Both the position numbers and the translations under genes were made by a program. Shown one piece after another: positions 25,717 to 35,855 of a DNA stretch of 64,000 nt; positions within the stretch are counted from its first letter, which is position 1, and the number at the start of each line of letters is the position of its first letter. The stretch spans positions 62,001 to 126,000 of the forward strand of contig CAYYDG010000003.1 in the NCBI GenBank assembly GCA_964470555.1, written 5' to 3'. The stretch comes from RBC074 sp964470555. GTDB lineage: Bacteria; Acidobacteriota; Blastocatellia; RBC074. Under the pieces are notes generated by a model. The model searched no databases. It was not told where the DNA came from and saw only the letters and a program-made list of their open reading frames with translations.

Positions 25717-27011
25717 TTGGTGGTTGGTGGTTGGTGGTTGGTGGTTGGGGTTCGATTGCCGACAACCGAAAACGTCTCACCGGCAACCGACAACCGGTCA
25801 CCGACAACCGCCAGATATTTTTCAGCCAGCACCGAACGCAAATAATTTACCTTGACGAATTGCTGGCCGTTCGCGCTCATTCGCTTACGCAATTCCGGTT
25901 CGGCGCGCAAACGATTGATGGCGGCAAACAGAGCGTCTTCATTTTCCGGCTCTATGCAGACGCCGGCTTCGGCGGCGGCAACCAACTGGGCTGCTTCGCC
26001 TTCGACGCTGCAAATGATCGGACAGCCTACGCCCATCAACTCGAACAGCTTGGACGGCAGAACTTTTTGAAAGATCGCCAATCGGCGCAGCGGAACCAGA
26101 CTGACATCGCTGGCGCGATAAAAACCCAGCAATCTTTCGCGCGGCTGTTCATCCAGAAATGTCAGATTGCCGAGCGACAGTCGTTCCGCCAATTGCTTCA
26201 ATTTTTGTTTTTCTGCGCCTTCGCCGACGAACAGAAAATGCACATCGGAATCGTTGCTGAACCGTTTGGCCACATTCAATACAACTTGCAGCGCATGAGC
26301 CATCCCGTGCGTGCCGATGTACGAAACGACAAACTTATCTTCCAATCTGAACTGCTGCCGAACCTCTTCCGGCGTCACGCTCGCCGAAGCCAGATAAGCT
26401 GCGTCAACTCCGTTGGTGATGATTTTGATCTTTTCCGGCGCAACGCCTTTGCCAATCAGATAATCGCGCGTGGATTCGGCAACCGGAACGATCAAGAGCG
26501 CATGCCGGTACAAATACATTTCAATCGCTTCGAGCGCGCGAATCAGCCAGCGATTTTTCAACGCTCCCATTTCCACCGCCGACTGAGGCCAGATGTCGCG
26601 GACTTCAAAAACGAACGGAACTCGCTTGATACGACTGAGCAAATAAGCCGACACCGCGCAAAAAAACTGCGGAGACGTTCCAATCACCACGTCCGGTTTG
26701 CGGGTCAACAACGCGCCCAAAATCAGCGACGAACAAAAGAACGAAAGGAAATTCAGCACGCGGCGAAAAAAGCCTTTGTTGGCGGCGCAATACACCCACG
26801 TTCTGAGCAGATCAATGCCTTCGACCGATTCGCGTTTGACGAATTGACCGCGATATTCCGGGCGAATCATTCCAGTTGGATGATTCGGAAATCCCGTTAC
26901 GACCGTGACTTCGTGTCCGAGTTCCGCCCAACGCCGCGCATGTTCGAAGGTGCGCGCCGACGGCGCTCCCATCTCAGGTGGAAAGTATTGGCATAAAAAC
27001 GTGATTCGCAT
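25713..27011 (-). CDS. Family 4 glycosyltransferase (WbuB-like) with repeat-derived tail
   Basis: The 432-aa cytoplasmic enzyme is a GT4/GT-B glycosyltransferase. The N-terminal acceptor domain starts MRITFLCQYFPPEMGAPSAR, as in WbuB-type enzymes. The C-terminal nucleotide-sugar domain has LPSKLFELMGVGCPIICS and the Glu-rich EPENEDAL region. About the last 35 residues (from AVVGDRLSVAG to PTTNHQPPTTK) are encoded by tandem short repeats at 25717-25815 and look like a recent, non-conserved extension. Its stop overlaps the start of the WecA-like gene by 4 bases. The likely role is transferring a sugar to a lipid-linked precursor. Confidence 0.9.
   Translation of the reverse strand: MRITFLCQYFPPEMGAPSARTFEHARRWAELGHEVTVVTGFPNHPTGMIRPEYRGQFVKRESVEGIDLLRTWVYCAANKGFFRRVLNFLSFFCSSLILGALLTRKPDVVIGTSPQFFCAVSAYLLSRIKRVPFVFEVRDIWPQSAVEMGALKNRWLIRALEAIEMYLYRHALLIVPVAESTRDYLIGKGVAPEKIKIITNGVDAAYLASASVTPEEVRQQFRLEDKFVVSYIGTHGMAHALQVVLNVAKRFSNDSDVHFLFVGEGAEKQKLKQLAERLSLGNLTFLDEQPRERLLGFYRASDVSLVPLRRLAIFQKVLPSKLFELMGVGCPIICSVEGEAAQLVAAAEAGVCIEPENEDALFAAINRLRAEPELRKRMSANGQQFVKVNYLRSVLAEKYLAVVGDRLSVAGETFSVVGNRTPTTNHQPPTTK
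25717..25815. repeat. Tandem heptamer and related short repeats inside the end of a gene
   Basis: Positions 25717-25744 hold four exact copies of TTGGTGG, followed by TTGGGG. From about 25758 to 25810 there are degenerate repeats of an ACCGACAACCG-like unit. Both lie within the 3' end of the glycosyltransferase gene and encode its low-complexity tail. Slippage could change the C-terminus or the overlap with the next gene. Confidence 0.85.
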
Positions 27012-27016
27012 AGCCG

Positions 27017-27063
27017 GAGCGCGGACATTTTGTCCGCCTGGTTCGCGGACGTTCCCGTCCGCC
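27017..27063. repeat. Two adjacent palindromic repeat units
   Basis: GCGGACA-TTT-TGTCCGC (27021-27037) and GCGGACG-TTCC-CGTCCGC (27045-27062) stand side by side between two polysaccharide genes. The first copy, with flanks GGAGC and CTG, matches a copy at 56292-56315 in 22 of 24 positions, so this is a dispersed palindromic repeat. Confidence 0.8.
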
Positions 27064-27064
27064 T

Positions 27065-28806
<1,742 letters not shown>

Positions 28807-28813
<7 letters not shown>

Positions 28814-30948
28814 TCGGCTCCAAAGCTGACCGTCTCCGGCTTCCCGCTTCGCAGCGAATCTTCAATCCGCAATGTTGCCAGCGTGGTCAGCACCAGACTG
28901 CGCCAGGCAATCGGCATTTCGTTTCCATCACGCGCCGCCGCAACAAACGCTGCCAGTTCCTGATCGAAGCCTTTGTCCTGCGACAGGCGTTTCGACGTTT
29001 TGCGTTTGCCATCGCGCCACAGTTCCAGTTGCCGAAAATCATCCAACACCGCCGCGCGTCCGCCACCGAATACTTCCACACGCTCTTTCGGCAATGCGCG
29101 GTCGCCGTTGGCGAAGTAATTGATGTTGCCGACGGAACCGTCGCTGAATTTGACGACGATGCTCAGCGTATCCGTTCCAGCAGCGCTGCGATAGGCAAAC
29201 ACTTCCGCCGGTTCGGCTGCGGTCAGAAATTGCATCAAGTCCACAAAATGGCAAACTTCGCCGATGATGCGCCCGCCACCTTCGTCCTGTTGAATCCAGC
29301 TTTCTTTCGGAATTTCTCCGGCGTTGACGCGATACGTGATGGCCAGCGAACCCGCGTCTTGAAAGAACTGTTTCATCTCCACGGCCAGCGAAGAAAACCG
29401 GCGATTGAATCCAACCAGCACCTGCCCCTTGTCTTGTTCCACAGCAGCGGCAAGTTCCGCCAAACCTTCTTCCGTCGTCGCCAGCGGTTTTTCGACGAAC
29501 ACGGTTTTGCCTGCGCGAATGGCTTCGGCGGCCATCGCGGCGTGTGTGTCGTGTCGCGTCGCGATCAACACTGTGTTGATGTCTTCCCGGCGCAGCAGTT
29601 CGTGGTAATCAGTTGAACAGAACTCGAAACCAAATTGTTCGCCGACTGCTTTCGCCGTTCGCCCAGTGGTGGTCGCCAAACCCACCAAATTGACTCCGCC
29701 AAGTTTCGCCAATCGAGGCAGCAACACGCTTTTGGCAAAATTGCCTGCGCCGATCATTCCCAATTGAACTTCGTCAGCTTTACGTGTTGAACGTAACGCG
29801 ATGACGTTTTCACTTTGGCTTGCTGCTTTGTCGTACGTCAGCAAAATGCCCAGATAATTCTGCTGCGTTTTGCCGGTGATGATGTCGTAAGCCTGTTCGG
29901 CCTGTTCAATCGGAATGCGATGCGTGATGAGCCGTTCCAGCTTGACGGCTTTTGTCGCCACCAGCCGCAGAAATTCCTGCATGTTCCGTCGCTCCGTCCA
30001 GCGCACGTAACCGATGGGATAATCCTTGCCGCGTTCTTCGTATTCGGCATCATAACGACCCGGGCCATAAGACCGCGACAACCGCAATTGCAGTTCTTTT
30101 TCGTAATAGACCTTGCGGGGAATATCCATTCGTACCGCGCCGACCATTGAAACCACGGCGCGATCCCGCGCAATGACGCCAGCCAGCTCAATCGGGTCGT
30201 TGGTGTCCGCCGCCGCCGTCACAATCACCGCGTCCACTCCAAAGTTGTCAGTGAATTGCCTGACGGCCAGTTCAACATCATTGCCACGCAAGATTCCGGC
30301 GTCACAGCCGAATTCGCGCGCCAATTCAACCTTGCTCGCTTCCAGATCAATGCCGATGACGCGGCAACCGGCGGCTTTCAAAATCTGCACGGTCAATTGT
30401 CCGAGCAACCCAAGACCAATCACCGCCACCGCATCGCCCAGCTTCACTTCAGCCGTTCGCACACCTTGCAGCGCAATCGCGCCGAGCGTGACAAACGCCG
30501 CTTCGTCAAAACTGACGCCATCAGGAATTTTGACCGCCAGATTTTTCGGCACAAAAACAGTTTCTGCGTGCGAAGCGTAATTCATCCCCGCGCAAGCCAC
30601 GCGGTCACCAACTTGAAACTCATCCGCTCCGCGCCCAACTTCGCGCACCACACCCGCGCAACTGTATCCAAGCGCCACTGGCGTTTCGAGCTTCGCTTTC
30701 ACCGTTCGCAACGTCGCCATCAATCCATCTTTGCGAAGTTTGCCGATCACTTGCCTGACCAAATCGGGACGCTCTGCCGCTTTGCCGACCAAAGACTTTT
30801 GCGCCAGATCAACCGTCATCTTTTCCGTTCCCGCGCTGACCAGCGACGCGACGTTGCCCACCAGAATGCCGCCGCTGCGACAAATGGTTTCCGGCACGTC
30901 GTCCACTTTCAGCACGCCGGAGCGAAAGTTTTGAATTACTTGTTTCAT
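28807..30948 (-). CDS. Bi-domain oxidoreductase: zinc-type alcohol dehydrogenase fused to Gfo/Idh/MocA
   Basis: The 713-aa protein is a fusion. Residues 1 to about 370 form a medium-chain dehydrogenase with GEVxRVACAGMNYASHAE-like sequence and the Rossmann motif VIGLGLLGQLTVQ. Residues about 380-713 form a Gfo/Idh/MocA oxidoreductase starting QLGMIGAGNFAKSVLLPRL, with VEKPLATTEEGL and VGFNRRFS. Both halves should use NAD(P). The fusion is known from bacterial exopolysaccharide clusters, where it is thought to modify a nucleotide sugar; the substrate is unknown. It lies between asparagine synthase and the heparinase-like gene, and a long hairpin directly precedes its start. Confidence 0.92.
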
Positions 30949-30959
30949 TGTAAAGCTGA

Positions 30960-31010
30960 GAGTTCACGCTTCAGCGTGTCGCCAGTTGTGACACGCTGAA
31001 GCGTGAACTC
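30960..31010. repeat. Perfect long inverted repeat
   Basis: Two 21-base arms (30960-30980 and 30990-31010) are perfectly complementary around a 9-base loop GCCAGTTGT. The element fills the gap between the asparagine synthase stop and the bi-domain dehydrogenase start. No T-run follows on either strand, so it is not a classical terminator. It could stabilise or process the mRNA, or be a mobile palindromic repeat. Confidence 0.88.
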
Positions 31011-31017
31011 CAAACGG

Positions 31018-32904
31018 TCAAAGGATGTATTTCCGATACCACGTATCGAAAATCAGAATGGCAAACAGTTCATACGCATTGTCGCGCCGACCTTGGCGAT
31101 GTTCTTGGCGGAGTTGTTGGATGTAATCGAATTCGAAAATGCCTTCGCGCTGAACGTACTCACGCGGCAAGAGTTCGTCAAAAAAACGATCCAGCTTCGC
31201 TCGCATCCAGCCGCCCAGCGGCACGTTGAAGCCTTTTTTCGGCGCGCGCAGGTTCTCCGGCGGAATCAAATCGGCAAACGTTGTTCGCAAAATTGTTTTG
31301 CTGCCCGCGCGGTTGAGCTTCATCGAAAATGGAATCTGAAACGCCAGTTCAACCACGCGCGGATCCAGAAACGGCACGCGCAATTCCAGCGCCCAGGCCA
31401 TGCTCATCTTGTCGGAATATTCCAGCAGATTGTCCGGCAGAAAAGTTTCGACGTCCAAATACGAAAACCGATTGCCATCGTCCCAGCTTGGCGGAATGTG
31501 GTTGAGATGATCTTGTAACACGCGATGCGAAGCCCGATTACCGTTCGCCGCTTTGGCGAACAATTGGGCTTTGCGATCTTCGTCCAGGTAATACACCCAC
31601 TTCAGGTATTGCCGCGCCGGATCGGCATCCAGCCCGGCGAGCAATGCGCGCACGCGATGCAACCGCCGGTCATTGAAATCATCTTTTTGAAACGACAACG
31701 CAGCCAGCGCAGCCTTTGCCGCCACACGCGGAACAAAGCGCAGATACTTCATCGCCTGCACGGCGCGATAACGCGGATACCCGCCGAACAATTCATCGCC
31801 GCCTGCGCCCGACAACGCGACAGTCACGAAGTCGCGCGTATACCGCGACAGCAAATATGTCAGAAAAAACGTCGTGTTGCCGAACGGCTGATCGAAATGC
31901 CCCACCAGGTCGAGCATTTCTTCCGGACGTGAAAGATCAATCGTCAGTTCGTGGTGTTCGGTACCGAATTTGTCGGCGACGCGTTGCGCCTCTGCGCGTT
32001 CGTCGTAATAGGTCATCTCCGGTTCGTCGAACAGCACGGTGAAGGTTTTGACCTGCCGCGACTGCATTGCCATCAAACCGACGATCACGTTCGAATCAAT
32101 CCCGCCGGAAAGAAATGCGCCGAGCGGCACGTCTGCCATCAATTGTTTCTCAACCGCGTCCGCCATCAATCGTCGTAACTCTGCTCTGATTTCGCGCTCG
32201 TCGGTTGTTGGTTTGGCCAATCCCCAGTCGGTAATTTTCCAATACCGCTCAAACTGCACCACGCGCCGCGTGCGCAGATCGTATTCCAAAAAGTGGGCAG
32301 GCGGCAGCGCGCGAATGTCGCGAAAGATGGTGTTTGGCGCAGGCACGTACAGAAACGAAAAAAAGTCATGCGCCGATTGCCAGTCAATTTCCGGCGAATA
32401 CACACCGGCGGCCAGAATCGCTTTGATCTCCGAACCGAACAGCAACTGGCCATTGGTTTCGATGTAATACAGCGGCTTGACGCCCAACTGATCGCGCACC
32501 AGAAATAGCCGCTCGCGCCGCGCATCATACAGCGCAAAGGCGAACATTCCGTTGAGCAGCTTGAAGCATTCTGGGCCGCGTTCTTCGTACAGATGCAGCA
32601 ACACTTCGCAATCGGTCTGCGACGCGAAGCTGTGTCGTTGTGAATCCAGCCCTGCCTTTAATTCGCGGTAGTTGTACAGTTCGCCGTTGAAACTGATCCA
32701 AACCGAGCCGTCCTCGTTACTCATCGGCTGGCGCCCGGAGGGCGAAAGATCAATGATGCTCAACCGCCGATGGCCAAACGCCAGTTGATGAACGGGGAAA
32801 AGTTCCACGCCACCATCATCCGGACCGCGATGTGTCAGACTGAGCGTCATGCGTTCAATGACGCCCGAATCAACGTTTCCAGCAATGCCGCAAATTCCGC
32901 ACAT
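31018..32904 (-). CDS. asnB: Asparagine synthase-like glutamine amidotransferase
   Basis: The 628-aa protein begins MCGICGIAGN, leaving the catalytic Cys2 of the class II glutaminase domain after Met removal. THRGPDDGG and SFNGELYNY belong to the same domain. The synthetase domain contains the ATP motif LSGGIDSNVIVG near residue 263 and ALSGAGGDELFGGYPRY. Full length matches AsnB (about 550-650 aa). Inside a polysaccharide cluster these enzymes probably amidate a sugar acid or a related group rather than make free asparagine, but this is inferred. The gene is flanked by the bi-domain dehydrogenase and a toxin-antitoxin pair. Confidence 0.93.
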   Translation of the reverse strand: MCGICGIAGNVDSGVIERMTLSLTHRGPDDGGVELFPVHQLAFGHRRLSIIDLSPSGRQPMSNEDGSVWISFNGELYNYRELKAGLDSQRHSFASQTDCEVLLHLYEERGPECFKLLNGMFAFALYDARRERLFLVRDQLGVKPLYYIETNGQLLFGSEIKAILAAGVYSPEIDWQSAHDFFSFLYVPAPNTIFRDIRALPPAHFLEYDLRTRRVVQFERYWKITDWGLAKPTTDEREIRAELRRLMADAVEKQLMADVPLGAFLSGGIDSNVIVGLMAMQSRQVKTFTVLFDEPEMTYYDERAEAQRVADKFGTEHHELTIDLSRPEEMLDLVGHFDQPFGNTTFFLTYLLSRYTRDFVTVALSGAGGDELFGGYPRYRAVQAMKYLRFVPRVAAKAALAALSFQKDDFNDRRLHRVRALLAGLDADPARQYLKWVYYLDEDRKAQLFAKAANGNRASHRVLQDHLNHIPPSWDDGNRFSYLDVETFLPDNLLEYSDKMSMAWALELRVPFLDPRVVELAFQIPFSMKLNRAGSKTILRTTFADLIPPENLRAPKKGFNVPLGGWMRAKLDRFFDELLPREYVQREGIFEFDYIQQLRQEHRQGRRDNAYELFAILIFDTWYRKYIL

Positions 32905-32945
32905 GAATTATGAAGGAGTACCAGTAGGCAGGCTTTGATACAGAA

Positions 32946-33296
32946 TTATCTCAATGGCAAATACAACAATCGGTCTGTCATTTCTTCAGGCTCGCAAGCT
33001 TTGGCCAGCAATTCCAGATCGGCAATGTATTGGGCAATTGTCACTTCGCTTTGGCGTCCGAAAATAACACCGGCAAACGATTCGCCGATTCGTTGTCGTC
33101 GAGCGGTTTCGGCCAGAAAATCCTCGTCCTGCGTGAACAAGACACGCCCCAAGTTTCCCGCGCGATTGAGCAAAATTGGGTCATCGAATTGGCGCGCGCC
33201 GTCTTCCTGCGCCGTCAAAACATCCACGCCACGCTGTCGCAAACCATCAGTGATCGCCCGGTGAACATGGACATCCATGTAAAGTTTGAGACTCAA
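32946..33296 (-). CDS. DUF5615 PIN-like toxin candidate
   Basis: The 116-aa protein has the DUF5615/Mut7-C PIN-like pattern: KLYMDVHVHRAITDGLRQRGVD at the start with an acidic residue in MDVH, then VLFTQDEDFL, where further acidic residues would bind metal. An RNase toxin activity is expected from the fold. Its ATG overlaps the stop of the DUF433 gene by 4 bases (ATGA), the usual order of antitoxin before toxin. The pair sits inside the polysaccharide cluster. First acidic residue is Asp8 within MDVH. Confidence 0.85.
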   Translation of the reverse strand: MSLKLYMDVHVHRAITDGLRQRGVDVLTAQEDGARQFDDPILLNRAGNLGRVLFTQDEDFLAETARRQRIGESFAGVIFGRQSEVTIAQYIADLELLAKACEPEEMTDRLLYLPLR

Positions 33297-33634
33297 GCCT
33301 GCCCAAGCCTTTCCATCAATTGCTCTCGCGTGAAGGCTTCGCCCGCCTCTGCTCGCATCAATTCAATTCTTCGCCGGCTTTGTTCGACCTGTTCGTCCAT
33401 TTCATGTTGATGATCGAAGTAATAGGCCAAAGCTGCATGAATTTGAGGCAACGCCAGGTGCGGATGCTGGCGATGAATCTCTTCGGCATTCCAGCGATAG
33501 GCAATCCAATCAAGCGCGACTTCTATGACTTTGGTGTTTGCCCCCTTGATCCAGACACGACCGTCTTCGTCCAGTTCCAGGTAATTTTGTGTGATTGTCT
33601 GTCGGGCGGTTGCCGCTTCAGATACAGTGCTCAT
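33293..33634 (-). CDS. DUF433 antitoxin-like protein
   Basis: The 113-aa protein contains the DUF433 core: LDEDGRVWIKGANTKVIEVALDWIAYRW, then NAEEIHRQHPHLALPQIHAAL, which reads as a helix-turn-helix, followed by YYFDHQHEMD. A charged C-terminal helix follows, suitable for binding the toxin. It overlaps the DUF5615 gene by 4 bases. The pair is a common type II toxin-antitoxin arrangement, with the DUF433 protein expected to neutralise the PIN-like toxin and to bind its own promoter. Confidence 0.85.
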   Translation of the reverse strand: MSTVSEAATARQTITQNYLELDEDGRVWIKGANTKVIEVALDWIAYRWNAEEIHRQHPHLALPQIHAALAYYFDHQHEMDEQVEQSRRRIELMRAEAGEAFTREQLMERLGQA

Positions 33635-33685
33635 CTTTTTGCCCTCCGATTCTTACAACTATCACGCAACATAACGAAAAACAAT

Positions 33686-34630
33686 TTATGAATGCTTGCT
33701 CCCTGCTGGTCGCGGCGCTGATTCGTCGTTTGTGCGCTGTGAATTCATCAGTTTCGTTTCGTAAATCTTCGCTGCAATCACGGCTTCGTGCATGGTCATC
33801 AGCGTGCAGAAAATCAGCCCGGCGCGTCCGTCCAGAAATCCGAGTTTGACTACATACATCCAGAGGAATCGTAACAACGGGCGAAACGGCAATCGCGCCC
33901 ACAAACGTTTGATGAACCTTTTGCGCTCGATGGGAGAACCGAACAACGACGCCCGCACACTGCTTGCGCCCGAATCGCCCACGGCCAGATTGGCATACAC
34001 GCGCGCTTCCCAATTGGAATATCGGTTATGCCGTTCGATGAAGTGATAGATGCTTTTGAAATCTTCGTGCAGCAAATCGTGCTTCAGATATTCAGCGCGC
34101 CCGTCCAGCAAGACGTGTTCGTGAACTTCCACGTCGCCCGCGTTTTCCACATCTTCGGCGTGCGGACGTTCAAACCGCCCTCGCCGATGTTTGAACAACC
34201 GCAAATTCCAGCTTGGATACCAGCCGCAATGTTTGATCCAGCGCCCCAGAAAAATCAGCCGCCGATTGATGTAATACCCGTTTGCGTCATTCGGATGATT
34301 CAAGACCTCAGCGATTTCCATTTGCAGTTCCGGCGTCACACGTTCGTCGGCATCAAGCAGCAGCACCCACTCGTGCTTGAACGGCAAATGTTCCAGCGCC
34401 CAGTTTTTCTTTTTCGGAAAGCCTCCGGTGTAATCAAATTGGACGATTTGAGCGCCAAACTGTTCGGCGATTTCACAGGTTCGGTCGGTGCTGTGCGAAT
34501 CCACCAGCCAGATTTCATCCGCCCAGGCGACGCTTGCCAGACAAGCCGCTATGTTGCGTTCTTCGTTTTTGACGGGAACGATAACTGAAAGCGGAAGCTT
34601 GCTCGTTCGAGAAATCATCTTTTGTTTCAT
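33686..34630 (-). CDS. Family 2 glycosyltransferase (WaaE/KdtX-like)
   Basis: The 314-aa enzyme is a GT-A type glycosyltransferase. PLSVIVPVKNEERNIAACL forms the nucleotide-binding strand. The metal-binding motif is LLLDADERV. WLVDSHSTDRT and FPKKKNWALEH resemble the WaaE/KdtX group. The C-terminal helices may contact the membrane near IKRLWARLPFRPLLRFLWMY. The first Met at 34630 and a second at 34618 are both possible; the conserved region begins near residue 12. It follows the GT4 gene by 11 bases. Confidence 0.9.
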   Translation of the reverse strand: MKQKMISRTSKLPLSVIVPVKNEERNIAACLASVAWADEIWLVDSHSTDRTCEIAEQFGAQIVQFDYTGGFPKKKNWALEHLPFKHEWVLLLDADERVTPELQMEIAEVLNHPNDANGYYINRRLIFLGRWIKHCGWYPSWNLRLFKHRRGRFERPHAEDVENAGDVEVHEHVLLDGRAEYLKHDLLHEDFKSIYHFIERHNRYSNWEARVYANLAVGDSGASSVRASLFGSPIERKRFIKRLWARLPFRPLLRFLWMYVVKLGFLDGRAGLIFCTLMTMHEAVIAAKIYETKLMNSQRTNDESAPRPAGSKHS

Positions 34631-34641
34631 CCACCCCTTGC

Positions 34642-35853
34642 TTACGCGCGGGGTACCGACTCGGCGACGCGAGCGATCAATGCCGTCAACTGGCGAACAT
34701 GCTCGCGCCAGGAAAATTCATTGCTGCGCTGCAGACCGCGCGCGCTTAATTGGTTTTTCAGGCTTTGATTCGTCAACACTTCCACACATCGTTCCGCCAG
34801 GTTCGTTTCGTCAAACACGCCAAAGTACACCGCCGCATTGCCGCACAGTTCACGATGCACAGGCAAATCCGCCGAAACAACCGGCAAGCCCGAAGCCATC
34901 GCTTCGACCAGTGGATGGCCAAAGCTTTCGGAATACGATGGACAAACAAACACATCGCAGAGTTTGTACAGTTGATGCAGATTGTCGTAATCAACCGCGC
35001 TGAGCATGGCAATGTCATCGCGTACGCCCAGCCGGTCAATCAATTCCGCCGCTGCCGTTGCGTCATAGCCTCCGTAAACAGCGCCGCGTTGGATGTCGGT
35101 CGTCAAAACCAACTGCACGTCTTCGCCGGTCTGCTGCTTCATTCGCAATTTGATGAGCGGAAAGGCGCGAATCAGAGTTTCAAAGTTGCGAAAGTAATTG
35201 TAATGGCTGACATACAACAACCGGCGACAGTTGCTGTGCAGGTTTAATTTGGCCAGCAGCGCATCTGGCAAAGGAGTCTGATTCGAAGCGAATGTGTCGG
35301 CGTCAAATCCAAAACGAAGCGTTTCGATTTTGACATGCTCCAACCCTTGGGTGGTTTCGATCTTTCGAGCAAACGCTGCTGTGGGCGCGACATTGACTGT
35401 GGCGCTTTTGATGGATCGTTTCGCCAGCCAGCACTTTATCCGGTGGGCAAACAACTCCCGGCGCAACTTGCGAGTTCGCAAATCACGCTCGAATTCCGAC
35501 GAAAACAGCAGATCGTTTCGATTAAACAGAATCTGCGGCACGGGCGAATTGAACAAGGCAAAGTTGCCCAACGACACCAGCACATCAATGCGCCGCGATC
35601 GAATCAGATTACGCAATTCGCTTTGTTCCCACCAAAACCGCTGGAACAGGCCTTCTGTTTGGACAACCTCGGTGGTCACTTTTCCCGAAGCCAGATGAAA
35701 ACGGTTTTCCATGTGTGATTGCGGCAGCAGCGCCAGATACCGCTGCTGCTCGTCGCTGCCATTCAACAGCGGCAAAACGTTCCGCAAATAGGTCACGCCG
35801 CCTCCGGCAGTCGAAGCCAGCGCGTTGAAAAGAACGTGAATCACTTTGGGCAA
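34642..35853 (-). CDS. Family 4 glycosyltransferase
   Basis: The 403-aa enzyme is a GT-B fold glycosyltransferase. The N-terminal glycine-rich loop is ALASTAGGGVTYLRN. The C-terminal domain contains VFVCPSYSESFGHPLVEAMASG, the typical E-x7-E donor site of GT4. No membrane segment is seen, so it acts at the inner face of the membrane. It starts 2 bases after the preceding glycosyltransferase gene. Confidence 0.92.
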   Translation of the reverse strand: MPKVIHVLFNALASTAGGGVTYLRNVLPLLNGSDEQQRYLALLPQSHMENRFHLASGKVTTEVVQTEGLFQRFWWEQSELRNLIRSRRIDVLVSLGNFALFNSPVPQILFNRNDLLFSSEFERDLRTRKLRRELFAHRIKCWLAKRSIKSATVNVAPTAAFARKIETTQGLEHVKIETLRFGFDADTFASNQTPLPDALLAKLNLHSNCRRLLYVSHYNYFRNFETLIRAFPLIKLRMKQQTGEDVQLVLTTDIQRGAVYGGYDATAAAELIDRLGVRDDIAMLSAVDYDNLHQLYKLCDVFVCPSYSESFGHPLVEAMASGLPVVSADLPVHRELCGNAAVYFGVFDETNLAERCVEVLTNQSLKNQLSARGLQRSNEFSWREHVRQLTALIARVAESVPRA

Positions 35854-35855
35854 AA

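Noticed and set aside
25731..26996. 421-aa frame antisense to the family 4 glycosyltransferase
   Set aside because: No domain; the glycosyltransferase is clear on the other strand.
30960..31010. Classical terminator after asnB
   Set aside because: The perfect hairpin has no T-run on either strand.
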